Of a stretch of DNA of 55,134 nucleotides, positions 17,371-24,930 are shown piece by piece. The notes under the pieces were generated by a model. The model worked only from the letters and a program-made list of their open reading frames with translations, made no database searches and had not been told where the DNA came from. The position numbers were made by a program, and so were the translations under genes. Numbering within the stretch: the stretch's first letter is position 1; every line of letters starts with the position of its first letter. This DNA comes from an uncultured Chryseobacterium sp. (GTDB taxonomy: Bacteria; Bacteroidota; Bacteroidia; Flavobacteriales; Weeksellaceae), in assembly GCA_913777465.1 (NCBI GenBank), contig CAJYRQ010000002.1, positions 1 through 55,134 on the forward strand. The letters run 5' to 3'.

Positions 17371-17814
17371 ATGTTAAAAACGATTCCGCACGTTTCTGCT
17401 GCCCTGTTGGGTTTTACTTTATTCTTCGTTTCCTGCGGCTCTGCGAAAGACGTGGATGCCAACCTCCCGAAAGACATCTCGGAAAGACCTGTTGATGAAA
17501 GCAGCCAGAAATATGAGCAGGCCCAGCTGGATCAGTTAAGAGCGTCGATTGAATCTGAAGTAACCAAAGAAAAATGTACCAATGCCGGCGAATGGGCTTT
17601 TGCACCAATGGGAGCCAAAGCATGCGGTGGCCCTCAATTATACATTGCCTATCCGAAAAAGATGGAAACGGCTATTCTGGAAAGAATCAATGATTATACG
17701 GAAAAAGTGAAAGCATTCAACCAAAAGTATGGCGTCATCTCCGACTGCATGATGGTAAGTGAACCCACCGGCATCAAATGCATCAACGGAAAAGCCGAAC
17801 TGATCAACCCGTAA
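17371..17814 (+). CDS. Predicted lipoprotein of unknown function
   Basis: The 147 residues begin with a lipoprotein signal peptide, the lipobox being LFFVSC with Cys22 as the lipidated residue. A charged linker follows, then a small domain with four Cys (TKEKCTNAGEW, KACGGPQLYIAYP, VISDCMM, GIKCINGK) that could form two disulfides in the periplasm. The AYPKK and EKVKAFNQKYG text recalls small Chryseobacterium lipoproteins. No function can be assigned. Confidence 0.75.
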   Translation: MLKTIPHVSAALLGFTLFFVSCGSAKDVDANLPKDISERPVDESSQKYEQAQLDQLRASIESEVTKEKCTNAGEWAFAPMGAKACGGPQLYIAYPKKMETAILERINDYTEKVKAFNQKYGVISDCMMVSEPTGIKCINGKAELINP

Positions 17815-17861
17815 CACATTAATTTATATAAAATTCCTACAGGATTTTTCGCTAAGGAAAG

Positions 17862-17891
17862 AAGCATTGCCGGATAAAGCAATGCTTTTTT
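17862..17891 (+). terminator. Terminator after the lipoprotein gene
   Basis: Perfect stem AAGCATTGC / GCAATGCTT, loop of eight, then seven or more T. Confidence 0.85.
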
Positions 17892-17894
17892 TAT

Positions 17895-17965
17895 ATCAAT
17901 AGTCAATTTCTGCGAGTGAATAGTGAACCTGCTGACAGAGAAAAATTGACAATTCATTCGTCAGT
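17895..17965. repeat. TTGACAATTCA-type interspersed repeat
   Basis: Contains TCAATAGTCAATTT, GTGAATAGTGAA and AAAAATTGACAATTCA, the same units found beside ribB (9980-10068). Confidence 0.4.
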
Positions 17966-18008
17966 ATTAAATTTTAATCTGTCGAAAATCACCGTTAACT
18001 TCCACACC

Positions 18009-18177
18009 GATTTGCTCCGGAGGAGCAATATTTGTGTAGTATTAATATATTAACCTAGACCAGAACTCCGTAGGAGTTCTATCTTATACAGCATTACGGA
18101 TAGTATACTTAAGGCGTGCTGGCACATACTGCATTCGATTTTCGGCTATACAGATCATATTCCTACGGAATATTTTC
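18009..18177. repeat. Composite palindromic interspersed element
   Basis: About 170 bp built of three palindromes: GCTCCGGAGGAGC (18014-18026), AGAACTCCGTAGGAGTTCT (18062-18080) and ATATTCCTACGGAATAT (18157-18173). The outer ones are also inverted relative to each other, with TTTGTGTAG beside the left and CTATACAGAT beside the right. I recall similar NCTCCGNAGGAGN elements as frequent in Bacteroidota genomes. No ORF. Confidence 0.65.
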
Positions 18178-18230
18178 TTCAATGGTCAGCCCTAATGTTC
18201 AATAATAATTCATTTGTAGAGCAAAACTCA

Positions 18231-18770
18231 CTATTGACCATTCACCTCCTTAACGTTTTCCTTGTACCAGGAAGAGTATTTCACATAATTGTCTGCAATA
18301 CGGTTTACTTCTCCTTCCAGCAGCTGGGAATTGATGTCTTTGATTTTCCGTGCCGGGACCCCGCCCCAGACTTCCCCGGATTTGATGTGCGTTCCCTGGG
18401 TTACTACGGAACCGGCACCGACAATGGAGTTTTCTTCCACCAGGCAATCGTCCATGACAATGGAACCCATCCCGATCAGGACATTATCCCTGATGGTACA
18501 GCCGTGAACAATCGCATTATGGCCGATGGAAACATTATTCCCGATATTCAGCGGGTGCTTTTGATAGGTACAGTGCAGCATGGCGTTATCCTGAACATTA
18601 ACTTTGTTTCCCATTTTGATGTAGTGGACATCGCCGCGGATCACCGCGTTGTACCAGATGCTGCAGTCTTTCCCCATGGTAACGTCGCCGATAATGGTTG
18701 CCGTTTCCGCTAAAAATGTATTATCCCCTATCTGTGGCGATTTTCCTAAAAGTTCTTTGATCAGTGCCAT
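18231..18770 (-). CDS. Gamma carbonic anhydrase family protein
   Basis: Left-handed beta-helix trimer subunit of 179 residues with hexapeptide repeats. Conserved text includes CSIWYNAVIRGDVHYIKMG, VNVQDNAMLHC and IGHNAIVHGC; the three histidines in LHC, IGH and VHG are the zinc ligands. The C-terminal GGVPARKI and helix are typical. Proteins of this YrdA-like group often lack measurable carbonic anhydrase activity. The start is MALIKELLGKSP at 18770; the longer reading has no family sequence. The last codons (NGQ and stop) lie in a repeat unit shared with the ribB 3' flank. Confidence 0.9.
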   Translation of the reverse strand: MALIKELLGKSPQIGDNTFLAETATIIGDVTMGKDCSIWYNAVIRGDVHYIKMGNKVNVQDNAMLHCTYQKHPLNIGNNVSIGHNAIVHGCTIRDNVLIGMGSIVMDDCLVEENSIVGAGSVVTQGTHIKSGEVWGGVPARKIKDINSQLLEGEVNRIADNYVKYSSWYKENVKEVNGQ

Positions 18771-18904
18771 ATGCTTAATTTGAAAATTTGATAATGTATT
18801 AATTTGAATTTGTCTTGCAAGGAATCGTTCCGGCTTTCGACTTTTAAATGATGCCGATAGCAAAAATCTAACTTCCGATACCTGCCTTCTAATTTCTAAT
18901 TGCG

Positions 18905-18912
18905 TATTTTTG
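18905..18912 (+). promoter_or_regulatory. -7 promoter box TATTTTTG for the Nfu gene
   Basis: Exact TAnnTTTG 21 bp before ATG 18934. It overlaps the alternative TTG start at 18910 and so rules it out. Confidence 0.6.
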
Positions 18913-18933
18913 TATCTCAAATTTAAAGAAAAA

Positions 18934-19812
18934 ATGCGTACTATACTTATAGAGCCTACCGAAAACCCGAAAGTGATGAAATTTGTGGCAGATTATAACC
19001 TGATCCCGGGATCTTTGGAGCTCGACAGAACTTCGGATATTGCAGAAATTCCCCTGGCCCAGGAGCTTTTCAATTATCCTTTTGTTGAGAAGATATTTAT
19101 TACCGCCAATTTTGTAGCTGTGGCCAAACAGGATACGGTAGAATGGGAACATGTGGCTGAAAGCCTGAAAAACGTTATTGAAGACGAATTGCTGGCCAAC
19201 CCGAGAATCTATCTTCAGAAGAAAAAGGAACTGTATCAGATCTACGCGGAAATGACACCGAACCCGAATGTGATGAAGTTTGTTTCCAATAAGTTACTGC
19301 TTGAAGGTTTCGTAGAGGTAAAATCACCTGAAGGTGCGGAAGGCGTACCCTTGGCCCAGGCCATCTTCAGGGAATTTGATTTTGCCAAAGAAGTTTTTAT
19401 CTCTGATAATTTCGTGGCCGTAACCAGAGACAATTCTGTAGAATGGCACGAAGTGATGATGGCCGTTCGTGCGCTGATTGCAGAATACCTGCAGAACGGT
19501 GGCGAAATTTCCAATGTTGAAGCCCAGAAGCATGAAAATCCTGTGGAAAAGATCATCAACAGGGATTACACCGATGATGAACAGAAAATTTCAGACATCT
19601 TAAATGAATATGTAGCCCCGGCGGTAGAAAACGACGGCGGAAAAATTTCCTTAATGGAATACGACAAAGAAAACAAAACTGCAAAAATGCTGTTACAGGG
19701 CGCCTGCTCAGGATGCCCTAGCTCAACGGCTACGCTGAAGGGGGGAATTGAAAACATTTTAAAGCAGTTCATTCCGGATCTTGTGGAAAGAGTGGAAGCC
19801 GTAAACGGATAA
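18934..19812 (+). CDS. Nfu-type Fe-S scaffold with duplicated N-terminal domain
   Basis: Carries or assembles [4Fe-4S] clusters for delivery to apo-enzymes. The 292 residues contain two successive Nfu N-terminal domains: the first near 1-95 (IEPTENPKVMKFVADYNL, then FITANFVAVAKQDTVEW) and the second near 105-200 (EMTPNPNVMKFVSNKLLL, then FISDNFVAVTRDNSVEW). The NifU C-terminal domain follows (about 215-292), with the cluster-binding CSGC in LLQGACSGCPSSTATLKGG. The tandem N-domains are clear by eye. It lies upstream of hemH; sufS is at 52937. Confidence 0.92.
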   Translation: MRTILIEPTENPKVMKFVADYNLIPGSLELDRTSDIAEIPLAQELFNYPFVEKIFITANFVAVAKQDTVEWEHVAESLKNVIEDELLANPRIYLQKKKELYQIYAEMTPNPNVMKFVSNKLLLEGFVEVKSPEGAEGVPLAQAIFREFDFAKEVFISDNFVAVTRDNSVEWHEVMMAVRALIAEYLQNGGEISNVEAQKHENPVEKIINRDYTDDEQKISDILNEYVAPAVENDGGKISLMEYDKENKTAKMLLQGACSGCPSSTATLKGGIENILKQFIPDLVERVEAVNG

Positions 19813-19821
19813 AAAACACAG

Positions 19822-19859
19822 GCAATGGATAGTAATTTTCAGTAATTACTATCCATTGC
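19822..19859. other. Perfect 16-bp hairpin between nfu and hemH
   Basis: GCAATGGATAGTAATT, loop TTCAGT, and the exact complement, only 16 bp before the hemH ATG. There is no T run after it, so it is a poor terminator. It could be a small mobile palindrome or a leader structure affecting hemH translation. Confidence 0.6.
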
Positions 19860-19875
19860 TTATTACTTATATGTT

Positions 19876-20898
19876 ATGAAAGGAATTTTATTAGTAAACC
19901 TGGGATCACCAAGATCAACGGCAGTAGAGGATGTAAAAGAATATCTGGATGAGTTCCTGATGGATGAGCGGGTCATCGATTACCGATGGTTCTTCCGTGC
20001 CCTGCTGGTACAGGGTATTATTCTGAAAACAAGACCTAAAAAATCAGCTGAAGCCTACAAAACGGTATGGACAGATGAAGGTTCGCCTCTGATCGTAATC
20101 ACTGAAAAAATCCGGCAAAAACTTCAGAAAGTGGTGGATGTTCCGGTGGAAATCGGGATGAGATACGCCCAGCCGAGCATTGAAGCGGGAATCCAGAAAC
20201 TGGTGGATCAGGGGGTTTCGGAAATCGTTCTTTTTCCGCTGTACCCGCAGTATGCGATGAGTACCACAGAGACCGTTATTGAAAAAGCGGAGGAAGTAAG
20301 AAAAGAGAAATTCCCGGAAGTAAAAATCAATTACATCCAGCCTTTCTACGACCGGGAAATTTACATCAATTGCCTTGCGGAGAGTATTAAGGAAAAACTT
20401 CCTGAAAATTTCGACGCCCTGCAGTTTTCTTATCACGGGGTTCCGGAAAGGCATATCTATAAAACCGATCCTACAAAAACCTGTAATCTGAACGACTGCT
20501 GTTCAAGAGAAAGCAATCCGAGCCATAAATTCTGTTACCGTCATCAGTGTTTTACCACAACCAATAAGGTAATTGAAAAGCTGAACATTCCGAAAGAGAA
20601 AACCATCGTTTCCTTCCAGTCAAGGTTAGGTAAAGATAAGTGGATCGAACCGTATACCGATGAGACCTTGGAAACCATTCCGGGAAAAGGGGTAAAAAAC
20701 CTGGCCATTGTCTGTCCGGCCTTCGTATCGGACTGCCTGGAAACACTGGAAGAAATTTCCGTGGAAGGGAAACATCAGTTTACCCATGCCGGAGGAGAAA
20801 GCTTTCATTATATTCCTTGCCTGAACGATGAAGACCGCTGGATCGAGGTGGTAAAAATCCTTTGTGAAGAAAAACTTCATGAATTTTATCTGGTATAA
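19876..20898 (+). CDS. hemH: Ferrochelatase
   Basis: Inserts Fe2+ into protoporphyrin IX (or coproporphyrin III) at the end of heme synthesis. The 340 residues contain LLVNLGSPRSTAVEDVKEYL at the start, FPLYPQYAMSTT, the catalytic-His motif FSYHGVPERH (about 185-194) and SFQSRLGKDKWIEPYTD. Between the two lobes is a cysteine-rich stretch, CNLNDCC and then CYRHQC, resembling [2Fe-2S] or zinc sites reported in some bacterial ferrochelatases. It lies 63 bp after the Nfu scaffold gene, which would fit a cluster-bearing enzyme. Confidence 0.95.
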   Translation: MKGILLVNLGSPRSTAVEDVKEYLDEFLMDERVIDYRWFFRALLVQGIILKTRPKKSAEAYKTVWTDEGSPLIVITEKIRQKLQKVVDVPVEIGMRYAQPSIEAGIQKLVDQGVSEIVLFPLYPQYAMSTTETVIEKAEEVRKEKFPEVKINYIQPFYDREIYINCLAESIKEKLPENFDALQFSYHGVPERHIYKTDPTKTCNLNDCCSRESNPSHKFCYRHQCFTTTNKVIEKLNIPKEKTIVSFQSRLGKDKWIEPYTDETLETIPGKGVKNLAIVCPAFVSDCLETLEEISVEGKHQFTHAGGESFHYIPCLNDEDRWIEVVKILCEEKLHEFYLV

Positions 20899-20919
20899 AT
20901 TTTCATTTTCAAAAATAGT

Positions 20920-20957
20920 AAAGAGGCTGTCTGAAAATTTCAGGCAGTCTTTATTTT
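20920..20957 (+). terminator. hemH terminator
   Basis: CTGTCTGAAA / TTTCAGGCAG stem with outer AAAGA / TCTTT pairing, followed by a T-rich run. Confidence 0.75.
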
Positions 20958-21224
20958 TTATGGCTCAGATAATACCAGATTCCGTTGTCTCCTGCCGTTT
21001 ATGTAATTGTGTAAATTCAATACGCCTTTTATTCTGAAATCTGCCAAGAGAACCATTACATTTTGTATCAAAACACAAACATCCCCTAAAAAACTAAGTG
21101 AAACTCATTAAAATTTATTTTTTTTCAATTAATACCCCTTATTTTTTACAATAAAATCTTAAAAATTAAATATTTTTATTACCTTTACCCCATCAAAAAA
21201 AATCATCAACCTTAAAAATTAAAA
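20958..21224. other. AT-rich intergenic region
   Basis: No coding frame, RNA or repeat recognised. The part next to 21225 is very AT-rich and has TACCTTTA (one mismatch to TAnnTTTG) about 40 bp before the ATG, a possible promoter for the small gene pair. Confidence 0.3.
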
Positions 21225-21455
21225 ATGATGAATGCAACTGCTGAAATCCTGAAAAGTAAAATTGAAAATTTCAATCCTGAAATGCTGGAAGCTTTTGCAC
21301 AAATGATGGAAAATTTCGAAACCGAAAAACCCGTGGCGATTTCCCGGTTTCACCTGGATGAAATTTTATACCGGATTCAGTTTCATAATGAAAATCCCGC
21401 TACCAAACTGGATTTTTATGAAAACGTAACGGAGCTGAAAAAATATTGTGCTTAG
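21225..21455 (+). CDS. Putative antitoxin of an addiction-module pair
   Basis: Seventy-six-residue acidic protein (starts MMNATAEILKSKIENFNPEM). It reads as an alpha-helical N-terminal part followed by a segment, FHLDEILYRIQFHNENPATK, then a second short helix, ENVTELKK. This is the general plan of ParD-like addiction-module proteins with an ELxxRxxE-type tail. The match is by shape and context only. The partner starts within two bases of this stop, so the two are translationally coupled. Confidence 0.45.
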   Translation: MMNATAEILKSKIENFNPEMLEAFAQMMENFETEKPVAISRFHLDEILYRIQFHNENPATKLDFYENVTELKKYCA

Positions 21456-21456
21456 C

Positions 21457-21708
21457 ATGAACGTATTGCTCTCCTCCATCGCCAAAAACGACATCAGGCT
21501 TCTTATGCGGGTTTTTAATGCGGAAAAAGAAAAGAGAGGAAACGATTTTCTGGAAAGTCTGAAAGAATCCATTGATGGCATTCTTCAAGATCATCGGACA
21601 ACCGGCAGTGAAATTTCCGTAAGGCCCATGAAGGAATTTCCGGTCAACATCCACTACATTTTCGAGGATGAGGACCATCTGCTGATTACGGCCGTTTTTA
21701 AAATTTAA
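21457..21708 (+). CDS. Putative RelE/ParE-type toxin
   Basis: About 83 residues. The C-terminal half, DFLESLKESIDGILQDH, then VRPMKEFPVNIHYIFED and HLLITAVFKI, follows the ParE/RelE pattern: a helix with small residues, then Arg-rich strand, FPxxIxY and an exposed xIxAVF strand. The N-terminal helix pair (SIAKNDIRLLMRVF) also fits. The track of ATG 21457 is preferred over an in-frame GTG at 21448 that overlaps the upstream gene. It is coupled to a small acidic gene, as toxin-antitoxin pairs are. Confidence 0.55.
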   Translation: MNVLLSSIAKNDIRLLMRVFNAEKEKRGNDFLESLKESIDGILQDHRTTGSEISVRPMKEFPVNIHYIFEDEDHLLITAVFKI

Positions 21709-21733
21709 TCGGTTCTGACTATTATTATATTGG

Positions 21734-21763
21734 ACCTCGCAGGAATTTTCCTGTGAGGTTTTT
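21734..21763 (+). terminator. Terminator after the putative toxin gene
   Basis: ACCTCGCAGGAA / TTCCTGTGAGGT (11 of 12 pairs, one G-T) followed by TTTTT. Confidence 0.8.
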
Positions 21764-21784
21764 ATTGGTAGGATGCCGTGAACT

Positions 21785-21817
21785 AAACCTCATAGGTTTT
21801 AAAAACCTATGAGGTTT
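21785..21817. terminator. Bidirectional hairpin at the 3' end of the T9SS plug gene
   Basis: AAACCTCATAGGTTTT and its exact complement, separated by one base. The 16-bp perfect stem ends four bases from the plug-protein stop codon. Its CCTCATAGG core resembles the ACCTC...GAGGT hairpin just upstream. Confidence 0.8.
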
Positions 21818-21820
21818 GTA

Positions 21821-23032
21821 TTATCTGACCGGCGTTCTGAATTCCCCGTACCCTATCAGCCCATCATAATTCCTGCCGAATGGCGCATAATATAAAAAGG
21901 CTTGGTAAAGGTTTTCCGTCTGCCAGAAATTCCCGTTGACTTCACCAAAATTCAAGGTACCATCCGGATTTTTAGTTGCTAAAACATAGTTATAGAACCC
22001 TTGTTTCAGATAAATCCTGGCAACATATTTTTTGGTAGCCTCATCATACTGCATCTGGTTTTCTTTGGTCGGCAAAAAATTATTAAATCCTCCCAGCACA
22101 TAAATTTCCTTATCTACCGGCTCCGAATCCAATGAAAAATGCACCCAAGAATAATCCGCTTCCCGTGCCGCATCCCTTTCCCTGCCCAGATCGTTTCTCC
22201 GGTAATACCAGGCACCGTTTACATCCGGCTGGTACTGATAATTCAGTGGAAACGCCCAGACCGGATGAAGGTAAGTCTGGTTTACCCCATCGATCTGCTC
22301 TGCAGCGCGGACCATATCCGCAGCCATGTTCATGTTTTTATTGTCGAAATAATAGAATTCGTTATTTCCCGGAAACACAAGAGACATCTGCTGGAAAAGC
22401 AACTGATTTCCCAAAGTGGTACTCAGCCTTAAATTACTGATGGAAACATTGGGGTTGTTGTTCTGCATTACCTTCAGCGTCATGGAATTGACATTGGATG
22501 ATAAATCCCCGCCAGCCGGAACAGCCTTCACTTCCACCCGCTGCTGTGCTTCAGGATTACGGGCATCGGCAAAACGTGAAACGCCTACCGCCAGCGTTGC
22601 CCCGTTTTCCACAAGATAAAAGCGTTTTTTAAACAATGGTTTCTCTACAGAATCCTTATATACAATCAGCTCAAAATTCCCTGAAATTTTCGGCTGGATC
22701 TTGTCATTGGGAAACGTCAGCGTATAATGGGTATAAGCCTGCAGCGTATTAAAGGAATACTGGAATTTATCCAGCAGACCGTTCATGCTTCCGTTGGCAA
22801 TTTCCGTAAAAAACAGATTATCGTCTTCCCAGTTGCGGTTGTAATGCCTGATAGTATATCGGTAAATCTCACTGGCATTGGTAAGGTCGTCAAAGCTCAG
22901 AACCAGCTGCTGCCCGAAGTTAATGACAGGCGTTTCGTCATTAGTCTGGGGATTAAAAAGCTGAATGCTCTGGATATTTTGTCCGAAGACCAGACCGCTG
23001 ACGGAAAGTAGAAGGAGTCGCAATGTTTTCAT
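21821..23032 (-). CDS. DUF5103 protein, T9SS plug-type
   Basis: The 403 residues begin with a signal peptide (MKTLRLLLLSVSGLVFGQ) and comprise beta-rich N-terminal and central domains with SIQLFNPQTNDETPVINFGQ, YTIRHYNRNWEDD and FPNDKIQPKISG. A CBM48-like domain follows (EIYVLGGFNNFLPTKENQM, MQYDEATKKYVARIYLKQGF). This is the DUF5103 family, which I recall as the periplasmic plug of the SprA translocon of type IX secretion in Flavobacterium johnsoniae. Three T9SS cargo proteins are encoded in this window, which is consistent. Confidence 0.85.
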   Translation of the reverse strand: MKTLRLLLLSVSGLVFGQNIQSIQLFNPQTNDETPVINFGQQLVLSFDDLTNASEIYRYTIRHYNRNWEDDNLFFTEIANGSMNGLLDKFQYSFNTLQAYTHYTLTFPNDKIQPKISGNFELIVYKDSVEKPLFKKRFYLVENGATLAVGVSRFADARNPEAQQRVEVKAVPAGGDLSSNVNSMTLKVMQNNNPNVSISNLRLSTTLGNQLLFQQMSLVFPGNNEFYYFDNKNMNMAADMVRAAEQIDGVNQTYLHPVWAFPLNYQYQPDVNGAWYYRRNDLGRERDAAREADYSWVHFSLDSEPVDKEIYVLGGFNNFLPTKENQMQYDEATKKYVARIYLKQGFYNYVLATKNPDGTLNFGEVNGNFWQTENLYQAFLYYAPFGRNYDGLIGYGEFRTPVR

Positions 23033-23128
23033 TATGACGAAGATAAAGAAAAATCAGTTAAACCGTCACAGGAAGCGGTCTTTATTCATTAAAAGTTCAT
23101 TAAAATTTTCAATCCGGACTTTTGTACT

Positions 23129-23136
23129 TACCTTTG
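23129..23136 (+). promoter_or_regulatory. -7 promoter box TACCTTTG for the MBL hydrolase
   Basis: Exact TAnnTTTG 22 bp before the ATG at 23159. Confidence 0.6.
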
Positions 23137-23158
23137 TTCGTAATAAAATATTCATCTT

Positions 23159-23797
23159 ATGCTTCAGATTCAAGGTTTCGTATTCAATTTTGCGAGCGAA
23201 AATACTTATGTCCTTTATAACGAAAATAAAAAAGCGTGGCTCTTCGATCCCGGAAACCGGAATGAAGAGGAGACGGAAGCCCTTGAAACCTTCATCCGGC
23301 AAAAAGAATTAACAGTTGAGAAAATCCTTCTCACCCACGCCCATATCGATCATGTCCTGGGTTTGCAATGGGCATTCGATACCTATCAGGTTCCCGTAAC
23401 CATGCATCAGGAAGATAAAGAAGTCCTCGATATGTTTCAGGTAAGCGGGATGAGGTTTGGACTGCAAGTAAATCATATTGATGTTGAAATTGATTATGTA
23501 AATGAAGGGGATGAACTGGATTTTGACGGGGAAAAATTTAAAATTTACCATGTTCCGGGACATTCTCCGGGAAGCGTGGTTTACCACAATGAGAACCAGA
23601 ATTTCATGATCTCGGGCGATGTCCTGTTTGAAGGAAGTATCGGCAGGACCGATCTTTTCAAAGGAAACTACGAACAGCTGATCGACGGTATTAAAACCAA
23701 ACTGCTTATTCTTGATGATGACACGCAGGTTTTTTCCGGACATGGAAATTCTACAACCATCGGCTTTGAAAAGGAACATAATCCGTTTTTAAAATAG
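23159..23797 (+). CDS. MBL-fold metallo-hydrolase (glyoxalase II-like)
   Basis: The 212-residue metallo-beta-lactamase fold has the metal motif THAHIDHVLG (HxHxDH, about 61-70), HVPGHSPGSVVY (about 130-141), ISGDVLFEGSIGRTDL (about 155-170) and FSGHGNSTTIGFEKEHNPF at the end. These supply all expected binuclear-metal ligands. Length and motifs fit the hydroxyacylglutathione-hydrolase-like group; flavobacteria usually lack glutathione, so a bacillithiol or other thioester substrate is possible. Single-gene transcript. Confidence 0.9.
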   Translation: MLQIQGFVFNFASENTYVLYNENKKAWLFDPGNRNEEETEALETFIRQKELTVEKILLTHAHIDHVLGLQWAFDTYQVPVTMHQEDKEVLDMFQVSGMRFGLQVNHIDVEIDYVNEGDELDFDGEKFKIYHVPGHSPGSVVYHNENQNFMISGDVLFEGSIGRTDLFKGNYEQLIDGIKTKLLILDDDTQVFSGHGNSTTIGFEKEHNPFLK

Positions 23798-23834
23798 CGG
23801 AAATCCTGCAGGATAACCTATCCATGTTATAAAC

Positions 23835-23863
23835 AAGGCCGCCGGATTTTCAGGTGGCCTTTC
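23835..23863 (+). terminator. Hairpin after the MBL hydrolase gene
   Basis: AAGGCCGCC / GGTGGCCTT stem with a nine-base loop and a short T-rich tail. Confidence 0.6.
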
Positions 23864-24122
23864 AATTAGGTAAAGAATAAGCTTAAAAAAATCCAGGTTA
23901 CTGGGAAATCCTCACCACAGCTATTATAATCGGCCTTGCCATACAGATATCCCCCGCTCCGATCAGTTACAATCCGGGGTCACCTTCTGTAATCCCGCTT
24001 GTATTAAAAATATTCATTCCGAGTTTACAAAGAACTTTCTACACAATAGGATAAATGCCGATTTGAATCCTGGAAACAAAGTAAAACGAATGTGGGGTTT
24101 CTGACAATTCTTTATAAACAAT
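23864..24122. other. Non-coding stretch before the DnaA-box cluster
   Basis: No convincing gene, RNA or repeat. It becomes progressively AT-rich toward the DnaA boxes. Confidence 0.4.
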
Positions 24123-24278
24123 TGTGGATAAGTCTGAACATAAATAGTAAACAATATAATCACCATTACTACAACCAAAAATTACAAGTATTTAATTACA
24201 AACACATTAACCTAAAAAATCCAGCTGATATTTTATTAACATTTATCCACAAAACCGTGTGGATAAAATTGTGGATAA
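24123..24278. other. Cluster of four perfect DnaA boxes with AT-rich spacer
   Basis: Four exact copies of TTATCCACA: 24123-24131 (minus), 24243-24251 (plus), 24258-24266 (minus) and 24270-24278 (minus). The last three lie within 36 bp. The 110 bp between the first and second box is strongly AT-rich and could unwind. This is an origin-like arrangement, or a DnaA-titrating or reactivating site. A second, differently organised DnaA-box region lies at 38576-38884. Confidence 0.5.
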
Positions 24279-24303
24279 CTTTTGAACAACCGGTAATTGT
24301 GCA

Positions 24304-24334
24304 TAAAAAAAGCTGCTCCAAAAGAACAGCTTTC
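24304..24334 (-). terminator. Terminator of the thioredoxin-like gene
   Basis: AAAGCTG / CAGCTTT stem with a run of A on the plus strand, i.e. T run on the minus strand, 24 bp after the stop. Confidence 0.75.
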
Positions 24335-24357
24335 TATATTTAATTACAAGATTAAAA

Positions 24358-24912
24358 TTATTTCCACTTGATATTGCAGCCCATGCTCGGTTTCTGGATT
24401 TCTTCCTGAGGCTCGCCCAGTAGAAGATTTTCAAAAGCGATAATCAGATCCTCACCGGTTACTTCCTTGTGGTTTCCGGGTCTCGAATCATCCATCTGTC
24501 CTCTGTAGATCAGGTCCAATTTCTCATCAAAGAAAAAGAAATCCGGCGTACAGGCCGCGTCATAAGCTTTTGCGATGGCCTGGCTTTCATCATACAAGTA
24601 AGGGAAATCGAAATTTCTTTCAATCTGGAATTCGATCATCTTTTCCGGTGTATCGGCAGGATATTTTTCCACATCGTTCGCATTGATGGCAATAAACTCG
24701 ATCCCTCTTTCATTATAATCTTCATACAGCTCGTTCAGCTTATCTATAACATGCAGAACAAACGGGCAATGGTTGCACATAAAGATCACCAAAGTCCCTT
24801 TTTCTCCTTTCAGATCATCCAATGACTGGATTTCATTGCTTTTAGAAGGGTTCGGCAGCTCAAAAAAAGGAGCTTTGGTACCCAGATCGATCATATTTGA
24901 AGGCGTATTCAT
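24358..24912 (-). CDS. Thioredoxin-fold peroxiredoxin-like protein
   Basis: The 184-residue redoxin domain protein starts MNTPSNMIDLGTKAPFFELP and carries the redox pair CNHCPF in VIFMCNHCPFVLHV. FIAINANDVEKYPADTPEKM and the CTPDFFFFDEKLDLIYRGQ motif, with its cis-Pro, follow. The conserved C-terminal SMGCNIKWK is typical of a family of AhpC/TSA-related thioredoxins of unknown partner. A longer reading from 24933 is rejected because that ATG sits inside the -7 box. No signal peptide, so cytoplasmic. Confidence 0.88.
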   Translation of the reverse strand: MNTPSNMIDLGTKAPFFELPNPSKSNEIQSLDDLKGEKGTLVIFMCNHCPFVLHVIDKLNELYEDYNERGIEFIAINANDVEKYPADTPEKMIEFQIERNFDFPYLYDESQAIAKAYDAACTPDFFFFDEKLDLIYRGQMDDSRPGNHKEVTGEDLIIAFENLLLGEPQEEIQKPSMGCNIKWK

Positions 24913-24930
24913 AACTTTTTTATTTAAGCA

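Noticed and set aside
18195-18713. Open frame of 172 codons opposite the carbonic anhydrase gene
   Set aside because: Antisense to an established hexapeptide-repeat gene, without recognisable domain.
22132-22440. Two overlapping frames opposite the T9SS plug gene
   Set aside because: Pro/Arg-rich shadow translation typical of antisense frames.
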